Assembly (NCBI RefSeq): GCF_006716095.1
Contig: NZ_VFOK01000001.1
Location: forward strand, 2,573,375-2,637,374
Length of the DNA stretch: 64,000 bases
Source: Barrientosiimonas humi
GTDB taxonomy: Bacteria; Actinomycetota; Actinomycetes; Actinomycetales; Dermatophilaceae
Direction of reading: 5' to 3'
Each line of letters begins with the position of its first letter. Positions within the stretch are counted from its first letter, which is position 1. Below, piece after piece: positions 17,275 to 24,735 of the stretch. A program made the position numbers and the translations under genes. The notes beneath the pieces are model-generated. The model did no database searches, had not been told where the DNA came from, and worked only from the letters and a program-made list of their open reading frames with translations.

Positions 17275-17353
17275 CTCCCCGGGAAGGAATCGAACCTTCG
17301 TCGCTAATCCTGATTCAAAGTCAGGCGGCCCCTACCAGCAGAGCAACCGGGGA
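17275..17353 (-). tRNA. tRNA with anticodon TTG (tRNA-Gln)
   Basis: Read on the minus strand, the acceptor arms TCCCCGG and CCGGGGA pair perfectly, with discriminator G. The anticodon arm is CCTGA-CTTTGAA-TCAGG (anticodon TTG, Gln CAA codons) and the T arm is GAAGG-TTCGATT-CCTTC. The D arm is weak (GCTC with GGGC, one G-T) and about 9 bases lie between anticodon and T stems, so the total of 79 is longer than a normal class I tRNA. No CCA is encoded. The position between glmU and a TetR gene is as I recall for mycobacteria. Confidence 0.85.
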
Positions 17354-17419
17354 ACGGGCGGATCGGGCAGTTTCGGCCCGTGAGCCCGTACCAGGGTAGG
17401 ACAGGGCCAGAATGGCCCG

Positions 17420-18076
17420 GTGAGCCAGACACCGAAGCCGAGAATGACCGGGGCCCAGCGGCGCGAGCAGCTGCTGCGCGTGGGCCGGAAGGTCTTTGCC
17501 GACAAGGGCGTCGGCAACGCGACCGTCGAAGAGATCGCCTCGGTGGCGGGGGTGACCAAGCCGGTCGTCTACGAGCACTTCGGCGGCAAGGAAGGTCTGT
17601 ACGCCGTCGTCGTCGACCGCGAGATGCAGACCCTCGTCGACACGATCGCGAGCGCGCTGCAGTCCGGCGAGGCCGGTCGCCCGCTGCTGGCCCGGGCCGC
17701 GCTGGCGGTGCTGACGTACGTCGAGGAGCAGCCCGACGGCTTCCGGGTGATGTCGCACGACTCGCCGCACTGGCACGGCACCGGGCGGCTCGGCAGCCTG
17801 CTCGCCGACATCGGTGACCGCGTCGAGGCGGTGCTGGCCGGCGGGTTCGAGGAGGCGGGCATCGACCCGAAGTTCGCGCCGATCTACTCCCAGATGCTCG
17901 TCGGGATGATCGCCTACACCGGCGACTGGTGGCTGGAGCACGAGAACGCCCTCACCAAGGAGGAGCTGGCCGCGCACATGACCAACTTCGCCTGGAACGG
18001 CATGAAGGGTCTGGAGGGCCGGCCCGAGCTGCGGCTGGACTCGGTCAAGCCCGAGGAGACCATCTCGCCGAGCTGA
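17420..18076 (+). CDS. TetR-family transcriptional regulator
   Basis: A 218-residue repressor-like protein. The helix-turn-helix is in residues 14-62 (REQLLRVGRKVFADKG, then ATVEEIASVAGVTKPVVYEHFGGKEGLY), the standard TetR pattern; the rest is an all-helical ligand domain with GDWWLEHENALTKEELAAH. The start is the GTG at 17420; an ATG eight codons in (17444) is possible. By position beside glmU and the tRNA it corresponds to the TetR protein found near mfd/glmU in M. tuberculosis (Rv1019 region, from memory). The ligand and targets are unknown; no palindrome is evident directly upstream. Confidence 0.9.
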   Translation: MSQTPKPRMTGAQRREQLLRVGRKVFADKGVGNATVEEIASVAGVTKPVVYEHFGGKEGLYAVVVDREMQTLVDTIASALQSGEAGRPLLARAALAVLTYVEEQPDGFRVMSHDSPHWHGTGRLGSLLADIGDRVEAVLAGGFEEAGIDPKFAPIYSQMLVGMIAYTGDWWLEHENALTKEELAAHMTNFAWNGMKGLEGRPELRLDSVKPEETISPS

Positions 18077-18127
18077 GGCTCGGCCGGGCGGAGCCTGGGT
18101 CGGGCGCGAAGCCTCGGTCGAGCAGGC

Positions 18128-18487
18128 TCAGGCCTGCTGCAGCTCGATCCGGTTGCCGACCGGGTCGTCGGTGTGGAACCGGCGCACGCCCGGGATCTGC
18201 TCGTCCCAGCGCACCTCGCCGCCGACGGTCGCGACCCGCTCGGCCACCTCGGCGATGTCGTCGACCAGCAGGCACGGGTGCGCCTTGCGCGCGGGGCGGA
18301 AGTCGTCCTCGACGCCGCAGTGGATCTCGGCGTCGCCGGCGCGGAACCAGCAGCCGCCGCGCCCGGCGAGGGCCGGGGGCTTCTCGACCTCGTGCATCCC
18401 GAGCACCCCGGAGTAGAACTCCCGCAGCCGCTCCTCGCTGCCCGCGGGGCACGCCACCTGCACGTGGTGCAGTCCGACAACGCTCAT
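18128..18487 (-). CDS. VOC-family (glyoxalase-like) protein
   Basis: A 119-residue single vicinal-oxygen-chelate domain: GLHHVQVACPAGSEERLREFYSGVLGM at the start, CWFRAGDAEIHCGVE in the middle and HTDDPVGNRIEL at the end, with likely metal ligands His 8, His 55 and Glu 116. Such proteins act as lyases, dioxygenases or antibiotic-binding proteins; which applies is unknown. It overlaps the methyltransferase gene upstream by 4 bases (ATGA), so the two are co-transcribed, and probably share control by the palindromic sites at 19313-19362. Confidence 0.85.
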   Translation of the reverse strand: MSVVGLHHVQVACPAGSEERLREFYSGVLGMHEVEKPPALAGRGGCWFRAGDAEIHCGVEDDFRPARKAHPCLLVDDIAEVAERVATVGGEVRWDEQIPGVRRFHTDDPVGNRIELQQA

Positions 18488-19290
18488 CTCGCCTCTCCTG
18501 CCACTCGGCCCACCGCGAAGATACGCCGGAACGGGAAGGGCACGCCGTACGAACGCCGCGGGTAGGCCCGGCCCAGCGCCTCCCGCAGGTCGGCCAGCAA
18601 CCGCTCCTGCCCCTCGGGGTCGAGCTGGTCGAGCAGCGGCCGCAGGGCGGTGCCCTTGACCCACTCCAGCACCGGCGCCTCCTGCTCACCCGGCGGGTCG
18701 AGCAGCTGGACGTACGTCGTCTCCCAGACGTCGACGTACGGGCAGTGGGCGGCGAGCAGGTCGGCATAGTCGGTCGGTTCGTCGACCGGGCTGGTCATCC
18801 GGTAGCTCGCGAGCAGCCGTTCGCCGTCGGGCTGGGCGGCCGCGACCTCGCGGATGATGCGGTGCGAGGGGGCGTCGAAGTTGCCGGGCACCTGCATCGC
18901 GAACCAGCCGCCGGGCGCGAGGCCGGTCAGCCACTCGGGGATCAGCTCGCGGTGCTCGGGCACCCACTGCAGCGTCGCGTTGCTGACGACCACGTCGGGC
19001 GCGCCGGCCTCGCCGACCTGCCACTCGGTGACGTCCTGCAGCTGCCAGGTCACCCGGTCGCGGTCGTCGAGGTTGCGGGCGCGCTCGAGCATCTGGGCCG
19101 AGGAGTCGACGCCGGTGACCGCCGCGCCGGGCCAGCGGTCGGCCAGCGCCAGGGTCAGCGGCCCGTTGCCGCAGCCGAGGTCGACCACGCGGGCCGGCCG
19201 GTCGGCGCCGACCCGGGCCAGCAGGTCGAAGAACGGGCGGGTGCGGTGGTCGGCGAATCGTTCGTACTGCTGCGGGTCCCAGCTCGGCAC
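18484..19290 (-). CDS. tam: Trans-aconitate 2-methyltransferase
   Basis: A 268-residue class I SAM methyltransferase. The fold signature VVDLGCGNGPLTLALADRWP (about residues 35-54), GVDSSAQMLERAR and VVSNATLQWVPEH fit Tam, which esterifies trans-aconitate, a by-product that inhibits aconitase. The start MPSWDPQQYERFADHRTRPF is the Tam hallmark (W-P-x-x-Y-x-x-F-x-x-x-R). Length matches the family (about 255). It is the first gene of a two-gene minus-strand unit with the VOC protein and is divergent from the MarR gene, with the shared operator region between them. Confidence 0.92.
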   Translation of the reverse strand: MPSWDPQQYERFADHRTRPFFDLLARVGADRPARVVDLGCGNGPLTLALADRWPGAAVTGVDSSAQMLERARNLDDRDRVTWQLQDVTEWQVGEAGAPDVVVSNATLQWVPEHRELIPEWLTGLAPGGWFAMQVPGNFDAPSHRIIREVAAAQPDGERLLASYRMTSPVDEPTDYADLLAAHCPYVDVWETTYVQLLDPPGEQEAPVLEWVKGTALRPLLDQLDPEGQERLLADLREALGRAYPRRSYGVPFPFRRIFAVGRVAGEAR

Positions 19291-19312
19291 GGCGCTCTCC
19301 CGTCGTCGGATC

Positions 19313-19362
19313 TATCTTGACGTCAAGATATATCACGCCAGCCACGTGTCTTGACGTCAAGA
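19313..19362. promoter_or_regulatory. Twin MarR-type operators (TCTTGACGTCAAGA)
   Basis: A perfect 18-base palindrome TATCTTGACGTCAAGATA at 19313-19330 and a second 14-base copy TCTTGACGTCAAGA at 19349-19362 lie between the divergent tam and marR genes. Centres are 34 bases apart, about three helical turns. A further half site CTTGACG follows at 19365. The length and symmetry suit a dimeric winged-helix regulator, most simply the neighbouring MarR protein repressing both directions. Confidence 0.8.
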
Positions 19363-19388
19363 AACTTGACGGATCTAGACTGGCGCGC

Positions 19389-19892
19389 ATGGCCACCCCG
19401 AAGCCGGACGAGGTCGACGCCATCGTCGAGGCCTGGCAGCGCGAGCGCACCGACCTGGACGTCGCGCCGCTGCAGGTGCTCTCCCGCGTGTCGCGCCTCG
19501 CGCGACAGCTCGACCGGGCGCGGGCCGGGGCGTTCGCCGAGCACGGCCTGGAGAGCTGGGAGTTCGACGTGCTGGCGGCGCTGCGCAGGGCCGGCAAGCC
19601 CTACGAGCTGTCCCCCGGCGCGCTGGTGCAGCAGACCCTGGTGACCAGCGGCACGATGACCAACCGGGTCGACCGGCTGGAGAAGCGCGGCTTCGTCGTG
19701 CGCCGGCGGGACACCGCCGACCGGCGCGGCGTGCTCGTGCGGCTCAGTCGCGAGGGGCGCAGCGTCGTCGACGCCGCCTTCGCCGACCTGCTGCAGCGCG
19801 AGCACGAGCTGCTCGAGGCGCTGCCCCAGCGCGACCGGGCCCGCACCGCCGACCTGCTGCGCCGGCTCCTGGCCGCGGTGGAGGGCGAGTAG
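19389..19892 (+). CDS. MarR-family transcriptional regulator
   Basis: A 167-residue winged-helix regulator. The DNA-binding core runs from WEFDVLAALRRAGKPYELSPGALVQQTLVTSGTMTNRVDRLEKRGFV (in part: LVTSGTMTNRVDRLEKRG, recognition helix) to the wing VRRRDTADRRGVLVRLS. The ATG at 19389 is chosen because the frame upstream crosses the operator palindromes. It probably represses itself and the divergent tam-VOC unit by binding the TCTTGACGTCAAGA sites. Ligand unknown; by family expectation an aromatic or carboxylate compound. Confidence 0.92.
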   Translation: MATPKPDEVDAIVEAWQRERTDLDVAPLQVLSRVSRLARQLDRARAGAFAEHGLESWEFDVLAALRRAGKPYELSPGALVQQTLVTSGTMTNRVDRLEKRGFVVRRRDTADRRGVLVRLSREGRSVVDAAFADLLQREHELLEALPQRDRARTADLLRRLLAAVEGE

Positions 19893-19910
19893 GCGAGAAG
19901 GGCGTACGCC

Positions 19911-20036
19911 ACAACCCCCGACATCGGCCGCACTGACGTACGCCCGCGACCCCCGAGACGCAACAACCCCCGACATCGGCCGCACTGACGTACGCCATGG
20001 GCCGGCGAGCGTCAGAAGGGCCGATATCGGGGGTTG
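19911..20036. repeat. Family-B repeats, two direct copies and one inverted copy
   Basis: Two direct 34-base copies (19911-19944, 19963-19996) begin ACAACCCCCGACATCGGCCG and end with CACTGACGTACGCC. An inverted core GGCCGATATCGGGGGTTG lies at 20019-20036. The inverted pair could form a strong hairpin between the convergent marR and MFS genes, so it may work as a two-way terminator. The core is shared with the tandem repeats at 12841-12966. Confidence 0.85.
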
Positions 20037-20059
20037 GGGACGGGGACTGCGGGCGACGC

Positions 20060-21274
20060 TCAGGCGTCGGCGGCGGTGAGCGCCTGGGCCTCGGCGGGCG
20101 AGTCGACCGGGTCGGCGCCGTGCTCGGGCAGCGCGTCGACGGCGGCCACGATGCTGCGACCGGAGAGCAGGACCAGGATCGCGACGACGACCGCCCCTGC
20201 GCCGACCCAGTAGGGCAGGTCGAACGAGCGCTCCCCCAGCCGGCCGGCGAGCCACGGCGCGACCGCACCGCCGGCGAACCGCACGAAGCTGTACGCCGCG
20301 GAGGCCACCCCGCGCTCGACCGGGGCCACCTTCATGACGGCCTCGGTGATCAGGGTGTTGTTGATGCCGAGGAAGCCGCCGGCGACGACGGTGCAGGCGA
20401 TGAGCACCGCCTTGCTGTCGGTGAACGCCCCCATGACGGCCAGCACGATCGCGAAGCCGACCAGCGCGATGAGGATGCCGGGCAGGGTGCCGATGCGGCG
20501 CTGCAGGCGCGGCGCGACGACCACCGAGGTGAAGGCGAGCAGGATGCCCCAGCCGAAGAAGACGTACCCCACCTCGCGGGCGCCCAGGTCGAGCGGGAAC
20601 GGGGTGAAGGCGAGCAGCGTGAAGAAGCCGAAGTTGTAGAACAGCGCGGTCAGGCCGACGGTGAGCAGGCCGCGGTGGCCGAGCGCACGCAGCGGCGCCG
20701 AGATCGGGGTCTTGTGCCCGGTCGGCGGGGTGGCCGGCAGCGCGATCGCGGTGGCGACCAGGGCGATGACCATCAGGGCACTGACGCCGAAGAACGGGAA
20801 GCGCCAGGAGAGCTCGCCGAGCGCACCGCCGAGCAGTGGGCCGGTCGCGATGCCGATGCCGAGCGCGGCCTCGTAGAGGATGATCGCCTGGCCGACCGAG
20901 CCCTGGGCGGCGCCGACGATGGCGGCCAGCGCGGTCGCGACGAACAGCGCGTTGCCGAGGCCCCACACGGCGCGGAAGGCGACGACGCCGCCGACGGAGT
21001 CCATGGTGCCGGCGAGCCCCGCGCCGACGATGATGATCACCAGGCCGGTGAGCAGCGTGCGCTTGGCGCCGATCCGGCTGGAGACCCAGCCCGTGACGAG
21101 CATCGCCAGACCCATGACCGCCATGTAGCTGGTGAACAGCAGCGAGACCTCCGAGGGGCCCGCCCCGAGCTCGTCGGCGATCGGCTTGAGGATGGGGTCG
21201 ACCAGGCCGATGCCCATGAAGGCGATGACACAGGCGAACGCGACCGCCCAGACGGTCTTGGGTTGGCGCAGCAC
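20060..21274 (-). CDS. MFS transporter (multidrug-efflux type)
   Basis: A 404-residue major facilitator with 12 predicted membrane segments. The N-terminal half opens FACVIAFMGIGLVDPIL, the cytoplasmic loop 2-3 motif reads GWVSSRIGAKRTLL (the G-x-x-x-D-R-x-G-R/K family motif), and a long polar loop near residue 180 separates the two halves. It resembles proton-driven drug exporters. The start is the GTG at 21274 with AAAGGA upstream. It stands alone; the gene before it on the same strand ends 75 bases upstream, where AT-rich sequence (ACATAGACCACCTATCTAG) probably holds its promoter. Confidence 0.9.
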   Translation of the reverse strand: MLRQPKTVWAVAFACVIAFMGIGLVDPILKPIADELGAGPSEVSLLFTSYMAVMGLAMLVTGWVSSRIGAKRTLLTGLVIIIVGAGLAGTMDSVGGVVAFRAVWGLGNALFVATALAAIVGAAQGSVGQAIILYEAALGIGIATGPLLGGALGELSWRFPFFGVSALMVIALVATAIALPATPPTGHKTPISAPLRALGHRGLLTVGLTALFYNFGFFTLLAFTPFPLDLGAREVGYVFFGWGILLAFTSVVVAPRLQRRIGTLPGILIALVGFAIVLAVMGAFTDSKAVLIACTVVAGGFLGINNTLITEAVMKVAPVERGVASAAYSFVRFAGGAVAPWLAGRLGERSFDLPYWVGAGAVVVAILVLLSGRSIVAAVDALPEHGADPVDSPAEAQALTAADA

Positions 21275-21349
21275 GAGGATGCGGTCCTTTCAGGTGTGAC
21301 GGACGAGCGAGGGCTCGCCCTCCACCTTTACATAGACCACCTATCTAGT

Positions 21350-22219
21350 TCAACCGCGCGGGAGGCTCCCGTCCTTCACGAACGCCAGCACCTGCTTGCC
21401 GATCGGCGTCACGGGATCCTCGGGAGCGATGTCCTTGAGCAGGGTGACGCCGTGCATGCCGACCGGGCCCCGGACGTACGCCTTCTGCCGGCTCGGCGAG
21501 GCCGCCACCGCCCGCTGGAGGGCGGCCGGGTCGGTGTCGGTGTCGCCGGGCGAGGCGACGACAAGCACGGGAATCCGCAGCTCCCGCAACGCTTTTGCCG
21601 TGTCGGGCACGCCGTTCCAGCTCGTGGGTCCGGACAGGTCGACCACCCGGTCGGCCTTGACCTCTGCGGCGGACCCGATCGCGATCGTGCCGCCCATCGA
21701 CGCGCCGACGAGGGTGATGCTGCGCGCGCCCTCCTGGCGCAACCGGTCGACGACGGCCCGCACCTGGGCCACCGGGTCGCGGGCGGCCTCGGAGCCGGGC
21801 GCGCACTGCGACCCGCCGTAACCGCACAGGTCGAACGCGACGAGCCGCACCCCCTCCTTCGCGGCGGCCGCCATGAACGGCCAGAAGCCGCACAGCCCGT
21901 CGCCGTTGGTCTGGTGCAGCAGCAGCGCGACCCGATCTCCGCTGCCGGTCTGGGCTCCGATCAGCGAGCTGCCCGAGGGGCCGGGGAAGATCAGCGGCGT
22001 CGCCGGCGCGTCGGGGAGCCCGCAGCGCTCGACGATCGGGTTGCTCGCGGACGACTCGCTCGCCGACGACGACGAGCCTGCCGCCCCCGACGAGCTCGTG
22101 GCCACCGACGGGCTCGCGGCGCTGCCGGACGTGGGCGACGAGGCCTCCTGACCCCCGCCGCCGCACGCCGCCAGCAGCACCGCGACTGCACCGACCCACC
22201 ACCCCTGACGTCCCCTCAT
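21350..22219 (-). CDS. Alpha/beta-hydrolase lipoprotein
   Basis: A 289-residue exported lipoprotein: lipobox LAAC with Cys 19, then a 40-residue Ser/Ala linker, then an alpha/beta-hydrolase domain. The nucleophile elbow is VGASMGG with Ser 174; SPGDTDTDP near residue 220 may hold the acid and GMHGVTLL near 255 the His. Family members of this surface type are esterases or peptidases of unknown substrate. The start codon overlaps the PadR-type operator at 22218-22237, so the divergent PadR protein very likely represses it. Confidence 0.85.
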   Translation of the reverse strand: MRGRQGWWVGAVAVLLAACGGGGQEASSPTSGSAASPSVATSSSGAAGSSSSASESSASNPIVERCGLPDAPATPLIFPGPSGSSLIGAQTGSGDRVALLLHQTNGDGLCGFWPFMAAAAKEGVRLVAFDLCGYGGSQCAPGSEAARDPVAQVRAVVDRLRQEGARSITLVGASMGGTIAIGSAAEVKADRVVDLSGPTSWNGVPDTAKALRELRIPVLVVASPGDTDTDPAALQRAVAASPSRQKAYVRGPVGMHGVTLLKDIAPEDPVTPIGKQVLAFVKDGSLPRG

Positions 22220-22237
22220 ATGTCGACTCTGACATAT
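22218..22237. promoter_or_regulatory. PadR operator (ATGT-N8-ACAT)
   Basis: An inverted repeat ATATGTC-GACTCT-GACATAT contains exactly ATGT (22220-22223), 8 bases, ACAT (22232-22235), the consensus described for PadR-family repressors. It lies between the divergent hydrolase and padR genes and touches the hydrolase start codon (ATG, 22217-22219). Confidence 0.8.
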
Positions 22238-22253
22238 CGACTACGGTCGTGCC

Positions 22254-22811
22254 GTGCCTTCCGCGGAACCGTTGCCGGTCAGTGACCTGGGTGGGGCCCT
22301 GCTCGGCCTGCTCGCGCGCGGCCCGGGCACGGGGTATGACCTGACCCGGCAGATGCACCGCCCGGTCGGCTACTTCTGGAGCGCCCAGCACAGCCAGATC
22401 TACGGCGAGCTGACGCGGCTGGAGCAGGACGGGCTGATCCGCGGCCGCGACGTCGACGGCGCCGGCCCGCGGCAGTCGCGCAGGTGGTCGATCACCAGCG
22501 CCGGGCGACGCGCGCTGCACGCCTTCGTCACGACCCCGCCACCCGACCGGCCCACGCGCAGTCGCCTGGCCGTGCAGGCGTACTCGCTGTGGCTGGCCGA
22601 CCCCGACGCCGCCCGCGCGATGGTCCAGCAGGTGCGCCGGCGCCACGTCGAGCTGCTCGCGGACTACGCCCACGAGGACGCCGAGCTCGGCTCACCGGCC
22701 GTCGGCGACCCCGAGTTCGGCAACGCCGCGGCGCTGCGCATGGGCGTGCTCGGCGCCGAGGGCATGGTCGCGTGGTGCGACTGGGTGCTCGAGGCGCTCG
22801 AGCGCGGTTGA
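22254..22811 (+). CDS. PadR-family transcriptional regulator
   Basis: A 185-residue regulator. The N-terminal PadR winged helix covers residues 10-85: ALLGLLARGPGTGYDLTRQM, then FWSAQHSQIYGELTRLEQDGLI and RRWSITSAGRRAL. The C-terminal half (PDRPTRSRLAVQAYSLWLAD) is the long dimerisation helix region of the PadR-s1/Vir type. The start is GTG at 22254. The canonical ATGT-N8-ACAT site lies 18-34 bases upstream of that start, so autoregulation and control of the divergent lipoprotein hydrolase are likely. The phenolic acid link of classic PadR is not implied here. Confidence 0.9.
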   Translation: MPSAEPLPVSDLGGALLGLLARGPGTGYDLTRQMHRPVGYFWSAQHSQIYGELTRLEQDGLIRGRDVDGAGPRQSRRWSITSAGRRALHAFVTTPPPDRPTRSRLAVQAYSLWLADPDAARAMVQQVRRRHVELLADYAHEDAELGSPAVGDPEFGNAAALRMGVLGAEGMVAWCDWVLEALERG

Positions 22812-22813
22812 GC

Positions 22814-22839
22814 CCGCGCGCGCTCCCGGGCGCGCGCGG
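22814..22839. terminator. Hairpin between convergent padR and ABC-F genes
   Basis: Arms CCGCGCGCG (22814-22822) and CGCGCGCGG (22831-22839) flank an 8-base loop, 3 bases after the padR stop. No T-run. It may terminate both convergent transcripts. Confidence 0.45.
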
Positions 22840-22866
22840 CGCGGGGGCCACGCGCCGCGGCCCTCG

Positions 22867-24735
22867 TCAGCCGAGCTTCTCGGCGGCCTCGAGCCAGGCG
22901 AGCTCGGCCGCCTCCTGCTCCTCCTGCACCCCGCGCAGCTCGCGGTCGAGCTCGGCGGCGCGGGCGTGGTCGCTGGCCGCCTCGACCAGCTGGTCGTGCA
23001 GCTTCTGCTCCCGCTCGTGCAGCCGGTTGAGGGTGCGCTCGGCGCGCGCGAGGTCCTTGCGGGCCTGGCGCTCCTCGGCCGCGCTCAGCCCGCCCGACCC
23101 GGCGCCCGACGAGCCGCCCGACGAGCCCGACGCCGCACCCGATGAGCCGCCCGCTGAGGAGCCTGTCGCCGAACTGCCTTGCGCTGCAGCGGTTCTCGAG
23201 GTTCGCTGCTGTTGGTCGTGGCGCAGCTGGAGATATTGCTCCACACCACCGGGCAGCTCGCGGATGCGCCCGTCGCCCAGCAGCGCCACCTGCCGGTCGC
23301 ACATCCGCTCCAGCAGGTATCGGTCGTGCGAGACCACCAGCAGCGTGCCGGCCCAGCCGTCGAGCACGTCCTCCATCGACGTCAGGGTCTCGATGTCGAG
23401 GTCGTTGGTCGGCTCGTCCAGCAGCAGCACGTTGGGCTCGGTCATCAGGATGCGCAGCAGCTGCAGCCGGCGCTGCTCGCCGCCGGACAGCGACGCCACC
23501 CGCGTCTGCTGGCGCGGCCCGCTGAAGCCCAGGCGCTTGGCCAGCTGGCTGGCGCTGACCTCCTTGCCGTCGAGCGTGGTGTAGGCGCGCACGTCGGTGA
23601 TCGCGTCGATCACCGTCATGCCGGCGACCTCGGCCAGCTCGCGCACCTCCTGGGTGAGGAAGCCCAGCTGCACCGTGCGGCCGACCTTGCGCTTCCCGGC
23701 CTGCAGCGGCACGTCACCGCTCACCGCGCGCAGCAGCGTCGACTTGCCGGCGCCGTTGACCCCGACGATGCCGGTGCGCTCCCCCGGCGCGAGCCGCCAG
23801 GTCTGCTTGTCCAGGATCGTGCGGTCGCCGACGGTGACGGTCGCGTCGAGCAGGTCGACGACGTCCTTGCCGAGCCGGCTGGTCGCGAAGCTCGCGAGCG
23901 CCACCTCGTCGCGCGCCGGCGGCTCGCCCTGGATCAGCGCGTTGGCCGCGTCGATGCGGAACTTGGGCTTGCTGGTGCGCGCGGGCGGGCCGCGCCGCAG
24001 CCAGGCCAGCTCCTTGCGCATCAGGTTGTTGCGCCGCTCCTCGGCAGCCGCCTCGAGGCGGGCGCGCTCGGCCTTGGCGAGGACGTACGCCGCGTAGCCG
24101 CCCTCGTAGGACTCGACCCGGCCGTCGACGACCTCCCAGGTCAGCGTCGCGACCGCGTCGAGGAACCACCGGTCGTGCGTGACGACGACGAGCGCGTGCT
24201 CGGGGCGGGTGCGGCGGCGGACCAGGAAGTCGGCCAGCCACTGCACCCCCTCGACGTCGAGGTGGTTGGTCGGCTCGTCGAGGAGCAACAGGTCGGGGTC
24301 GTCGATCAGCAGGCGCGCCAACGCGATTCGGCGTCGCTCGCCGCCGGACAACGAGCGTACGTCCGTGCCGTGGCCGCCGAGCGCGCTCATCTCGAGGTCG
24401 CCGAGCAGGCCGTGCATGACGTCGCGGATGCGGGCGTCGCCGGCCCACTCGTGCTCGGCGCGGCCGCGCAGCACCGAGTCGCCGATGGTGGCGCCGGGGT
24501 CGAGGGAGTCGGCCTGGCTGAGCATGCCGACGGTGAGGCCACCGGTGCGGGTGAGCCGGCCGGAGTCGGGCTCGCCGTCGCCCGCGATCAGACGCAGCAG
24601 GGTCGACTTGCCGCCGCCGTTGCGGCCGACGACGCCGATGCGGTCGCCGGCGCTGACCCCGAGCGAGACGGAGTCGAGGATGTGCCGGGTGCCGAGCATC
24701 AGCGAGAGCCGCTCGGCCGAGACGAGGTTGCTCAT
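22867..24735 (-). CDS. ABC-F family ATPase
   Basis: A 622-residue soluble protein with two ABC domains and no membrane part, the ABC-F type that acts on ribosomes. Domain 1 has GRNGGGKSTLLRL, LSGGERRRIALARLL and LLLLDEPTNHLD. Domain 2 has GVNGAGKSTLLR, LSGGEQRRLQLLRIL and VLLLDEPTNDLD. The linker between them is Arg/Glu-rich. After residue about 535 comes a Ser/Gly low-complexity stretch, then a C-terminal coiled coil (residues 560-620, RKDLARAERTLNRLHEREQK) as in Uup-type proteins. The ATG at 24735 overlaps the ispE stop by 4 bases. Closest known function: Uup-like ribosome or replication-fork factor, not proven. Confidence 0.92.
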   Translation of the reverse strand: MSNLVSAERLSLMLGTRHILDSVSLGVSAGDRIGVVGRNGGGKSTLLRLIAGDGEPDSGRLTRTGGLTVGMLSQADSLDPGATIGDSVLRGRAEHEWAGDARIRDVMHGLLGDLEMSALGGHGTDVRSLSGGERRRIALARLLIDDPDLLLLDEPTNHLDVEGVQWLADFLVRRRTRPEHALVVVTHDRWFLDAVATLTWEVVDGRVESYEGGYAAYVLAKAERARLEAAAEERRNNLMRKELAWLRRGPPARTSKPKFRIDAANALIQGEPPARDEVALASFATSRLGKDVVDLLDATVTVGDRTILDKQTWRLAPGERTGIVGVNGAGKSTLLRAVSGDVPLQAGKRKVGRTVQLGFLTQEVRELAEVAGMTVIDAITDVRAYTTLDGKEVSASQLAKRLGFSGPRQQTRVASLSGGEQRRLQLLRILMTEPNVLLLDEPTNDLDIETLTSMEDVLDGWAGTLLVVSHDRYLLERMCDRQVALLGDGRIRELPGGVEQYLQLRHDQQQRTSRTAAAQGSSATGSSAGGSSGAASGSSGGSSGAGSGGLSAAEERQARKDLARAERTLNRLHEREQKLHDQLVEAASDHARAAELDRELRGVQEEQEAAELAWLEAAEKLG

